Below are positions 1-5,780 of a DNA stretch of 11,416 bases, piece after piece (the stretch's first letter is position 1; every line of letters begins with the position of its first letter). The notes beneath the pieces were generated by a model. That model made no database searches and was not told where the DNA came from. It worked only from the letters and a program-made list of their open reading frames with translations. The translations under genes were made by a program, and so were the position numbers. This stretch comes from Caldifarciminota bacterium (GTDB lineage Bacteria; Hydrothermota; Tepidihabitantia; Tepidihabitantales; Tepidihabitantaceae): contig JAFGRF010000214.1 of NCBI GenBank assembly GCA_016935295.1, positions 1 to 11,416 on the forward strand. Reading direction: 5' to 3'.

Positions 1-18
1 CAAGAATCTGCGTCAGCA

Positions 19-2235
19 GTGGCAATAGAGAAGGTCTCACGGGTATTGGTCGCGGTCCACAACGAATGCCGCGACTCGTTCTTGAAGAAGCTCCAGCGCT
101 TGGGCGTGATGCACATCACCTCGGAGGAAGTCCAAAGTCCAAAGTCCGAAGTCCAAAGTGCGGATAGCCGCCGCGTCATCCAGGCAATTGAGACTCTCAC
201 CCCGCGTGTGAAGAAGAAGAAAGGCGCGACCGGCAGGAAGCAGTTGTCGCGGCGTGAGTTCGACGACGTGGCGGCGAGCTTCGACTATTCGTCCGCGGTG
301 GAACGGCTGGCGGACCTGACGCGCGAGCAGGCCGAGCTGGAAGCCCGCATCCGGTCAGTTGCAGCCGAGACCAGGCGGCTCGAACCCTGGGCCGGGCTCA
401 GGCATTCGCCGGCTGAGATGTACGCTTCGAAGACAGTGACAGTGTGGTTCGGACGCTTCCAGGACGAAGAAGACCTCCATGCCGCCGAGGAAGCCCTGCG
501 GGATGGGCCCGGGGCGATCGAAGCCGTTGGTCAGACTGAGGGCGAGGTTTTCGCGCTCGTCGCCGCCGTGCCGGATTCGGCCGACCAGGTCAGCCGGACG
601 CTCGGCGAGTTCCACTTCGAGGCTGTCGACCTGAGGAACGTGAAAGGCAGGCCTCGGGAAGTGCTGGCCGGTCTGGCTCAGGAAGGCGATACGGCACGAG
701 TGCGCCTGCAGGCGGTGGGCGTCGAAGTCAATGAGCTGGGCTCAGCCCTGCCCGAGTTGAAGGTCGCGGCCGATGCGCTTGCCAACGAGGAAGCAAGGAA
801 CGCCACGGCCGCTGCTCTGGAACGAACCGAGACCGTGGCGTTGGTGCACGGATGGGTGCGTACGCGGGACATGGGAAAGCTGAGCAGGCTGGTCACCGAG
901 AGCGGGGCGGCGGCGATGACCGAGGTCGAGCCGGCCGAGGGCGAAGAGCCGCCGGTGGCGCTGGTCAACCGAAGGGTCTTCCGGCCGTTCGAGATGGTGC
1001 TGGAGCTCTTCAGCATGCCGCAGCCAAACGAACTGGACCCGACGTGGCTCATCGCGCCGTTCTTCGGAGTGTTCTTCGCGCTCTGCCTCACCGATGCCGG
1101 GTACGGCATCGTGCTGGCGCTGATTGTCTACGTCCTGATGAAGAAGATGGGCACTGACAACAAGCTGCTGGGCATCGTCCTCATCGGTGCGATTCTCACG
1201 ATACCGGCCGGCGCGCTGCTGGGTGGCTGGTTCGGTGACCTGCCGGACCGACTGGGCATAGGTTGGCTGCAGGTGTTCAAGAACCGGGTGATGTGGTTTG
1301 ACCCGGTCAAGGACCCCATGAAGTTCTTCATCCTCTCAATCGCGCTGGGCTACCTGCAACTGATTGTCGGCATCGCGTTCGAGATTGCCGACTGCCTGCG
1401 AGTCAGGAACTACGGCGACGGGCTGCTCGGCCAGCTCCCCTGGTTTGTCTTCCTGAACGCGCTCGTTGCCAGGATCCTGCTCGCCAGGTCTTTGCCGGCG
1501 TGGGGGAGTGCAGCGCTGATGGTTCTGATACTGGCAGCGGTCGCCGCGGTCCTGGTTTTCACGCAAAGGAGCCGGGAGACTGCGCTCAGCCAGACGCTCT
1601 GGTTCGCGCTGCTGCTTGCGTTCCTCTTGTTTGTCGGCACGACACTTCGCTGGCTGCCGCCGGAGTTCGGTCTGGCGAAGTGGGGCTTCTGGGCGGTCTA
1701 CCTCGGGATGTTCGCGCACGCGGTCGTTTCCACGGTCAAGACCAGAAGGTTCAGGCCGCTGCCGGTCGGGCTTGGCGTTGCCGCCGCGGTCACACTTGTC
1801 CTGTATTTCGTTCGTATCCTGCCGGCCTGGATTCCGAGCGTTGCCGGCGTGCTGTTCTTCCTGATGTCGCCGTCAAACGCGAAGGTGATGGCCAAGTTCC
1901 TCTGGGGCGGCTACGCACTCTACGGTGCTACCAGCTACGTGGGCGTGGTTCTTTCCTACATCCGGTTGATGGCCCTGGGGATGTGCACCGGCGGAGTTGC
2001 GGTGGCCATCAATGTGATTGCCTGGATGCTGCTGCCAGTACCGGTGGTCGGCATCATCCTCGCCTTGATCGTGCTGATATTCGGACACACCTACAACATC
2101 GCGGTGAACGTGCTCGGGGCGTTTGTCCACTCGCTTCGGCTGCAGTATGTCGAGTTCTTCCCGCGCTTCTACGCCGGCGGCGGCGAGCGCTTCACCCCGT
2201 TCCGTGAAACCAACCAGTTTGTCACCGTGAAATGA
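19..2235 (+). CDS. ntpI: V-type ATP synthase/ATPase subunit I
   Basis: This is the membrane stator subunit (the 'a' subunit equivalent) that forms the ion half-channels against the K ring. The N-terminal ~340 residues are a soluble, partly coiled-coil stalk region. The rest is a multi-helix membrane domain starting near residue 348 (FFGVFFALCLTDAGYG). The essential half-channel arginine is visible in SYIRLMALG (R649), and a second conserved basic segment, GHTYNIAVN...VHSLRLQYVEFF, holds R707. At 738 residues it is longer than many bacterial subunit I proteins (roughly 600-680), with extra hydrophobic segments around residues 465-610. The GTG start at 19 gives MAIEKVSRV, which fits the family N-terminus, but no Shine-Dalgarno is visible and the frame is open to the window edge, so an earlier start cannot be excluded. 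The stop lies 12 bases before ntpK. Residues ~38-48 are encoded by a tandem AAAGTCC repeat. Confidence 0.93.
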   Translation: MAIEKVSRVLVAVHNECRDSFLKKLQRLGVMHITSEEVQSPKSEVQSADSRRVIQAIETLTPRVKKKKGATGRKQLSRREFDDVAASFDYSSAVERLADLTREQAELEARIRSVAAETRRLEPWAGLRHSPAEMYASKTVTVWFGRFQDEEDLHAAEEALRDGPGAIEAVGQTEGEVFALVAAVPDSADQVSRTLGEFHFEAVDLRNVKGRPREVLAGLAQEGDTARVRLQAVGVEVNELGSALPELKVAADALANEEARNATAAALERTETVALVHGWVRTRDMGKLSRLVTESGAAAMTEVEPAEGEEPPVALVNRRVFRPFEMVLELFSMPQPNELDPTWLIAPFFGVFFALCLTDAGYGIVLALIVYVLMKKMGTDNKLLGIVLIGAILTIPAGALLGGWFGDLPDRLGIGWLQVFKNRVMWFDPVKDPMKFFILSIALGYLQLIVGIAFEIADCLRVRNYGDGLLGQLPWFVFLNALVARILLARSLPAWGSAALMVLILAAVAAVLVFTQRSRETALSQTLWFALLLAFLLFVGTTLRWLPPEFGLAKWGFWAVYLGMFAHAVVSTVKTRRFRPLPVGLGVAAAVTLVLYFVRILPAWIPSVAGVLFFLMSPSNAKVMAKFLWGGYALYGATSYVGVVLSYIRLMALGMCTGGVAVAINVIAWMLLPVPVVGIILALIVLIFGHTYNIAVNVLGAFVHSLRLQYVEFFPRFYAGGGERFTPFRETNQFVTVK
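128..160 (+). repeat. AAAGTCC word repeat inside ntpI
   Basis: About four imperfect tandem copies of AAGTCCA/AAGTCCG lie here, in frame within the 5' part of ntpI. They encode the low-complexity stretch VQSPKSEVQS. The same word type recurs near 7041-7093 after the Nudix gene, so this appears to be a member of a dispersed repeat set, not ordinary coding sequence. Confidence 0.7.
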
Positions 2236-2236
2236 C

Positions 2237-2243
2237 AAGGAGG
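2237..2243 (+). promoter_or_regulatory. Strong Shine-Dalgarno for ntpK
   Basis: AAGGAGG lies four bases before the GTG at 2248. It is the clearest ribosome binding site in the V-ATPase run. It supports the GTG start and suits the need for many copies of the ring subunit per complex. Confidence 0.75.
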
Positions 2244-2247
2244 CCTA

Positions 2248-2730
2248 GTGGTTGACCCGTTTGGTCTGGCAATCGCGCTGTTCGGATGCGTGGCCGCGGC
2301 CGTGCTGGCCGGAATCGGCTCGGCGTTGGGCATTCGGTACGTAGCAACCGTCGCATCCGGCGTGCTGGCTGAGGATCCTAAGAAGTTCGGCAGCCTGTTC
2401 ATCCTTGTGGCGCTTCCCGGCACCCAGGGATTCTACGGGTTTCTGGGAGCGTTCCTGGCGATGATGAAGCTCGGCGTGCTGGGGGAACTGGTGCCGATCA
2501 CGTTCTGGCAGGGATTCCAGATGTTCCTCGCCTGTCTGCCCGTCGGCATCGCGGGGCTCGTCACCGCGATGTGGCAGGGCAAGGTCTGCGCTGCCGGCGC
2601 TGAACTGGTGGCGAAGCGCGCTACCGAGGGAACCAAGGGCGTGATCTTCGGAGCCCTGGTTGAGACGTACGCGGTGCTCGGCCTGCTGGCCACCATCTTC
2701 CTTCAGATGGGTGTCAGGGTTGGTGCCTAG
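2248..2730 (+). CDS. ntpK: V-type ATPase subunit K (c-ring), Na+ type
   Basis: This is the ring-forming proteolipid that carries ions through the membrane. The 160 residues form two helical hairpins (four membrane segments), as in duplicated c subunits. The first hairpin holds LPGTQGFYGF (56-65); the second holds WQGKV (109-113) and the ion-binding carboxylate in LVETYAVLG (E139). L56, T59, Q60, Y63, Q110 and E139 match in spacing the Na+ ligands of Enterococcus hirae NtpK (L61, T64, Q65, Y68, Q110, E139). Sodium specificity is inferred from this match. It uses a GTG start after a strong AAGGAGG. It sits between ntpI and ntpE, and a 58-base spacer containing a hairpin follows it. Confidence 0.96.
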   Translation: MVDPFGLAIALFGCVAAAVLAGIGSALGIRYVATVASGVLAEDPKKFGSLFILVALPGTQGFYGFLGAFLAMMKLGVLGELVPITFWQGFQMFLACLPVGIAGLVTAMWQGKVCAAGAELVAKRATEGTKGVIFGALVETYAVLGLLATIFLQMGVRVGA

Positions 2731-2731
2731 T

Positions 2732-2773
2732 TTGCAGTTCCTGGTTGTTGGTTCCTGGAACCAGAAACTGCAA
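2732..2773 (+). repeat. Intercistronic hairpin between ntpK and ntpE
   Basis: The 15-base arms 2732-2746 (TTGCAGTTCCTGGTT) and 2759-2773 (AACCAGAAACTGCAA) pair at 14 of 15 positions around a 12-base loop. A smaller palindrome, GGTTCC-T-GGAACC, overlaps the loop (2750-2762). No run of T follows, so it is not a classical terminator. It could stabilise the ntpK end of the mRNA or reduce read-through into ntpE. It is made of the same CAGTTCCTGG-type words seen elsewhere in the window. Confidence 0.7.
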
Positions 2774-2787
2774 TCCGGGAACTAGTC

Positions 2788-3333
2788 ATGGGGACCAACG
2801 AACTGGTCGAGAAGATACTGGCCGACGGCAGGACCAAGGTGGCTGCCATCGGCGAGGAACGGGACAAGGCGATTGCTGAAACGCAGAAGCGTGCGGCTGC
2901 CGAGGTCGCGGCCATCGAAACCGAGTACGCGGAACAGACCCGCCGGGCCTGTGACGCCATCCTTGAACGCGCCCGCAGCCGCGCCCGGATGGAGAAACGG
3001 AATGCCGTGCTCGCGGCGCGCTGGCAGACCCTGGACCGTGCCGTCAAGCGGGCAGAAGAGAAACTGCTCGGCGACCCCGGCTATGCCGACTTCGTGACCG
3101 GGATTGTGAAGACGTATGCCCGGCCGGAGTCGGTGGCATCGCTTTCCGAGGCCGACACGCGCGCATTCGGTGCCCGCGTTGCAGTCAAGCTCGGCGAGCC
3201 CGCATCCATCAGCGGGGGCGTGATGATCCGGACCGGCAAAGAGGAGATGAACTTCGCCCTGGGCGAGGCCCTGCTATCACTTCGTGATGAATTGGCCCGG
3301 GACCTGTCCCAGATACTCTTCGGAGTCGGATAG
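2788..3333 (+). CDS. ntpE: V-type ATPase subunit E (peripheral stalk)
   Basis: This is the peripheral stalk subunit that ties the catalytic head to subunit I. The 181 residues fit the family (about 180-200). Residues ~1-95 are charged, Ala/Glu/Lys/Arg-rich and helical, as expected for the long coiled coil. The C-terminal part has the family pattern GGVMIRTGKEEMNFALGEALLSLR (about 148-171) and ends DLSQILFG. The start ATG at 2788 has only a weak GGGA upstream (2777-2780). It is the last gene of the plus-strand run and converges on the minus-strand gene ending at 3414. Subunits A, B, D, F and C are not downstream, so they must lie upstream of the window or elsewhere. The assignment rests on general pattern and context; sequence conservation in this family is low. 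Confidence 0.88.
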   Translation: MGTNELVEKILADGRTKVAAIGEERDKAIAETQKRAAAEVAAIETEYAEQTRRACDAILERARSRARMEKRNAVLAARWQTLDRAVKRAEEKLLGDPGYADFVTGIVKTYARPESVASLSEADTRAFGARVAVKLGEPASISGGVMIRTGKEEMNFALGEALLSLRDELARDLSQILFGVG

Positions 3334-3415
3334 TTCAGAATCCAGAATGCAGATACCAGAATGCAGAGCGGTCCGGCATTCTGATTTCTGAACTCTGGTC
3401 TCTGATTTCTGGACT
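3334..3415. repeat. CAGAATCCAGAATGC / TTCTGATTTCTGG word repeats
   Basis: The whole spacer between two convergent genes consists of repeated short words: CAGAATCC, CAGAATGC and CAGATACC on the left half, TTCTGATTTCTGAA and CTCTGATTTCTGG on the right half. The two halves are roughly inverted copies of each other. Composition is clearly different from the neighbouring GC-rich coding sequence. No gene is seen in it. Confidence 0.65.
3357..3383. terminator. Hairpin at the ntpE/minus-strand convergent junction
   Basis: Perfect 8-base arms CAGAATGC (3357-3364) and GCATTCTG (3376-3383) lie between the two converging stop codons. Flanking words (TTCAGAATCCAGAA on the left, TTCTGATTTCTGG on the right) extend the complementarity loosely over 3334-3415. 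No T-tract follows on either strand, so rho-independent termination is uncertain. Its location and symmetry suggest a bidirectional transcript-end structure. Confidence 0.45.
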
Positions 3416-4346
3416 ATTCGGTCCCGCCATCGGCTGACGTGTCCGGTCTCACCTCGTAGCCGAGCAGGCTGTCGGTCGGGCCAAACCAGTCCGGCTCCGC
3501 GACCTGGGAAGCGAGGCGGGCGATGCGGCGGCGGCGTGCGGCCGCGTTGTGCTGCTCAGCGAACGTGATCGCATTGGCGCGCGACCCGTTGTAGTACCGC
3601 CAGAATAGCGTAGACACGACTACCGACGCACTGACCCAGTCATCGCTCCTGGCTGCCACGACCGCCCACACAAGCGACCCGGCCGTGACCGCAAAGGCGA
3701 GCAAGCCCGTTGCGGGTCGTCCTGCATAAGCCTCGCCCGAGCCGGGGATGACGGACGAGAGCACTGCGGCCCATGTTGGACTGCGCAGGCGAATCCCTCT
3801 GTCGAAGCGAAGCGTGCCGGCGACATCTGGCTTGCCCGCCAGGTCGTAACTGCTTGCAGCCGAACTGATGTCGCCTTGCTGCAGGCGAAGCCAGCCCAGT
3901 GCGGAGTTGAGTTCGGTCCGGCGTATCGAGTCGCGGGTGAAGACGAGGAGGTCGGAGAGTTCGAACGCCGCCAGGTCGTAGCGCTGCGCTCGCGCGTAGT
4001 ATCCGGCCAGGGCGGCTTGGGCCGGTTCGGCCAGGTCAGGGTTGAGTCGCCCGGCTGCGCGGAGTTCTTCAGCGGCGAGCTGCAGTTGGCCGGCTGACGC
4101 GAAGCTCAGGCCGAGCTTGAAGTGCGTCAGGCCAGCCGATGCGCCGGTCGTATCCGCGCCCCACAGCAGTCGCCGGAACTCCCTTCCCGCTTCGAAATTG
4201 AAGCCGTGCTTGAGCAGGGAGTCACCCAGAGCCATTTCAGATTTCGGATTGCAGATTGCAGGCTGGGGAAGTGAAGGTGTCGTGTCGAGCCGGGCGGGCA
4301 AGGCGGAGCTTGCAGCTTGGAGGACCAGAACCAGGACCAGGGTCAT
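3414..4346 (-). CDS. Exported TPR / DUF5683-like membrane protein, paralogue of the upstream gene
   Basis: Function unknown. The first 18 residues (MTLVLVLVLQAASSALPA) look like a short signal peptide. Residues ~38-175 are helical with TPR-like spacing (FKLGLSFASAGQLQLAAEELRAAGRLNPD; YYARAQRYDLAAFELSDLL). Residues ~188-300 hold the PGSGEAYAG motif (201-209), two hydrophobic segments and a tail like DUF5683 proteins. This second half aligns by eye with the tail of the upstream gene (PGAGQLYSG...DSLFGLM against PGSGEAYAG...DSLLGYE), so the two are tandem duplicates; this copy lacks the YidD domain. Its ATG shares ATGA with the upstream stop, which supports the start and translational coupling. 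An alternative ATG at 4235 (residue 38) follows a stretch made of word repeats, so the true N-terminus is open to doubt. Confidence 0.75.
   Translation of the reverse strand: MTLVLVLVLQAASSALPARLDTTPSLPQPAICNPKSEMALGDSLLKHGFNFEAGREFRRLLWGADTTGASAGLTHFKLGLSFASAGQLQLAAEELRAAGRLNPDLAEPAQAALAGYYARAQRYDLAAFELSDLLVFTRDSIRRTELNSALGWLRLQQGDISSAASSYDLAGKPDVAGTLRFDRGIRLRSPTWAAVLSSVIPGSGEAYAGRPATGLLAFAVTAGSLVWAVVAARSDDWVSASVVVSTLFWRYYNGSRANAITFAEQHNAAARRRRIARLASQVAEPDWFGPTDSLLGYEVRPDTSADGGTE
4233..4342 (-). repeat. Word-repeat tract forming the 5' end of the 310-aa gene
   Basis: Three word sets lie in series: GGACCAGAACCAGGACCAGG (4322-4341), AGCTTGCAGCTTGG (4307-4320) and TTTCAGATTTCGGATTGCAG (4235-4254) followed by ATTGCAGG. 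They resemble the words in the spacers at 2731-2787 and 3334-3415. Here they lie inside the open reading frame and encode the putative signal peptide and residues 28-38. Confidence 0.6.
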
Positions 4347-5647
4347 TCGCGGTCAGGTGGGGCTGTGTCCAGCACGACGGAGTCCAACAGGATGTGGTAG
4401 TCCGGCTCGAGCGTCATGAGCCCAAAGAGCGAATCGGCACGCTGGACATAGCGGTGCTCCTGCAAGAGGTTATAGTCACGGGCAGCGATGTTCGCGCCGT
4501 AGACGTTGCCGGCATAGAAGAGCGCCGAGATGACGCCGAAGATGGAAACCTTGACGTATGTCGGATCACGTTTGCCTGGGTCGGACGCGAACCACCATGT
4601 GACCAACCCGGTGCTGGCAACGGTCAGAAACGAGTAGGCGCCGTCACCGGCCCGGCCCGAGTAGAGTTGACCCGCGCCGGGAAGGACGGCCGAGAGCAGC
4701 GTACTGGCCAACCGAGAACGGCGGCGGATTCCGTGACCGTTCATCGAAGCCAGTTCTTGCAGAAAACGGGGACTGTACCGCGTCGAGTCCGACGCAGACG
4801 CTCCGAGGGACTGTCCCCAGTTTTCTGCGATGCTGAGCTTTGCGGCACCTTCGGCGAACCGGTGCTGCCGGAAAAAGGTCCAGCCTTCGAGCGCATTGGC
4901 CTGCCGAGCGAGAGCCGGCGACGTGATTAGGCCGAGGACCGCACGGGTACCAACGTAGTCGGCCACCGCGAAGCTGGTGCGGGCGATTCCGTATCGGCCC
5001 AAGTCCTGCACAGCCGGTGCGTTCAAGTCCTGAAAGGCATGACGCGCCCGCACGAGGTCGCCAGCCTGCAGGTATGACTCTCCCGCCATCAAACCTGCAT
5101 AGCCGCTGAGGTAGGACGAACTCGACGTGAACCTGACTCGCAGGTATTCGCCCGCGGCCTGGTAGTACTCGCCCGCGGCGTACAGGTAGTCGGCGAAACT
5201 CAGGCTGGCAGCTCCTGGGCGACGGGACATGACCGAAACGTCCGACGTTTCGGATCGTGTCCCAAGCCCTACAGCCTGCGCTGCGACCAGCAGTCCATGC
5301 TCGTGAGGCGGATTGCGCCACGCGATGTGGTTCGCGACCGGGTCGGGCATCCTTCCACCTACCACGTCACCGCGGTAGTAGGTGTCATAGTAGGACCAGG
5401 CAAGGGTGTTGCAGCGCATGAGGCGGTCTGCGCCCATCACCACGCCCGGCACGAATCCCTGCGACCGGATTGCTGCCCGGGCGAACTGCGAGCATGTGGG
5501 GTAGAAATTACAGACGTTGGAGCCCTGCAAAGGAGAAAGCACGGCCTTGTAGGCGCCGATCATCCAGTCGCCGGAAACCGACAGCGCGTCATAGCCGGCC
5601 AGGCACATGCCTGCAAGCAACAGGGCGAGGAAAGCGGTCTTCCGCAA
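4343..5647 (-). CDS. YidD domain fused to TPR and DUF5683-like regions
   Basis: A composite exported or membrane protein of 434 residues. Residues 1-18 (MRKTAFLALLLAGMCLAG) form a signal peptide or membrane anchor with no proper lipobox. Residues ~32-104 match YidD, the membrane-protein insertion efficiency factor: YKAVLSPLQG, NFYPTCSQFARAAI (47-60) and RLMRCN (75-80), with the family cysteines C46, C52 and C79. Residues ~145-270 are TPR-like helices. Residues ~310-415 are a DUF5683-like membrane tail with PGAGQLYSG (323-331). YidD is normally a free protein of under about 100 residues encoded near yidC/rnpA, so this fusion is unusual. The start is TTG at 5647, chosen because it yields a good signal peptide; no Shine-Dalgarno is visible. 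Two palindromes lie within the gene (residues 129-141 and 274-297). The stop overlaps the next gene by ATGA. Confidence 0.8.
   Translation of the reverse strand: MRKTAFLALLLAGMCLAGYDALSVSGDWMIGAYKAVLSPLQGSNVCNFYPTCSQFARAAIRSQGFVPGVVMGADRLMRCNTLAWSYYDTYYRGDVVGGRMPDPVANHIAWRNPPHEHGLLVAAQAVGLGTRSETSDVSVMSRRPGAASLSFADYLYAAGEYYQAAGEYLRVRFTSSSSYLSGYAGLMAGESYLQAGDLVRARHAFQDLNAPAVQDLGRYGIARTSFAVADYVGTRAVLGLITSPALARQANALEGWTFFRQHRFAEGAAKLSIAENWGQSLGASASDSTRYSPRFLQELASMNGHGIRRRSRLASTLLSAVLPGAGQLYSGRAGDGAYSFLTVASTGLVTWWFASDPGKRDPTYVKVSIFGVISALFYAGNVYGANIAARDYNLLQEHRYVQRADSLFGLMTLEPDYHILLDSVVLDTAPPDRE
4759..4828. repeat. REP-like palindromic element inside a coding sequence
   Basis: Arm 4759-4779 begins GCAGAAAACGGGGACTGT. 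Arm 4807-4828 is GGGACTGTCCCC followed by AGTTTTCTGC. The two are inverted copies with a few mismatches. An inner hairpin GCGTC/GACGC sits at 4780-4795. The core GGGGACAGTCCC is itself palindromic. The architecture resembles REP/BIME elements. It lies in frame and encodes residues 274-297 of the YidD-fusion protein. Confidence 0.7.
5224..5263. repeat. 40-base palindrome inside the YidD-fusion gene
   Basis: Perfect inner arms CCGAAACGTC (5233-5242) and GACGTTTCGG (5244-5253) flank a single base. Outer arms GGGACA (5224-5229) and TGTCCC (5258-5263) extend it with one mismatch and one bulge. It encodes residues 129-141, in the linker between the YidD domain and the TPR part. The outer GGGACA/TGTCCC arms recall the core of the element at 4759-4828. 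Confidence 0.75.
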
Positions 5648-5655
5648 CAGAAGTC

Positions 5656-5683
5656 AGTATAGCCTCATTGGGAGTCCAGTCAA
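5656..5683 (-). promoter_or_regulatory. Sigma70-type promoter for the YidD-fusion operon
   Basis: On the minus strand TTGACT (5683-5678) and TATACT (5661-5656) are separated by 16 bases, close to the consensus -35 and -10 boxes. The predicted transcription start falls at about 5647-5650, essentially on the TTG start codon at 5647. This implies a leaderless or near-leaderless message, or a different real start further in. Confidence 0.55.
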
Positions 5684-5695
5684 GCACACGGGAGC

Positions 5696-5723
5696 TTGAT
5701 TCGACCGCAGCGCCGGATACACT
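5696..5723 (+). promoter_or_regulatory. Weak candidate promoter for rmlD-nudix
   Basis: TTGATT (5696-5701) and TACACT (5718-5723) with a 16-base spacer lie in the 133-base divergent spacer, about 58 bases before the rmlD start. The -10 box is poor. The location is right but the match alone is weak. Confidence 0.3.
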
Positions 5724-5780
5724 CACAAAGGTGAAAAGCGCCACCTTGAAGCAGCCCGCGACTAAGAACAGGAAGGCGTA

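Noticed and set aside
128..160. CRISPR-like short tandem repeat
   Set aside because: Units are about 7-8 bases with no spacers and no cas genes; it is a simple word repeat.
1500..2207. A 235-codon frame overlapping ntpI in another frame
   Set aside because: Cys/Arg/His-rich translation typical of an out-of-frame reading of GC-rich DNA; subunit I is certain here.
4343..5647. Lipoprotein signal in the YidD-fusion protein (C15)
   Set aside because: The residue before the cysteine is methionine, which does not fit the lipobox; a plain signal peptide or anchor is more likely.
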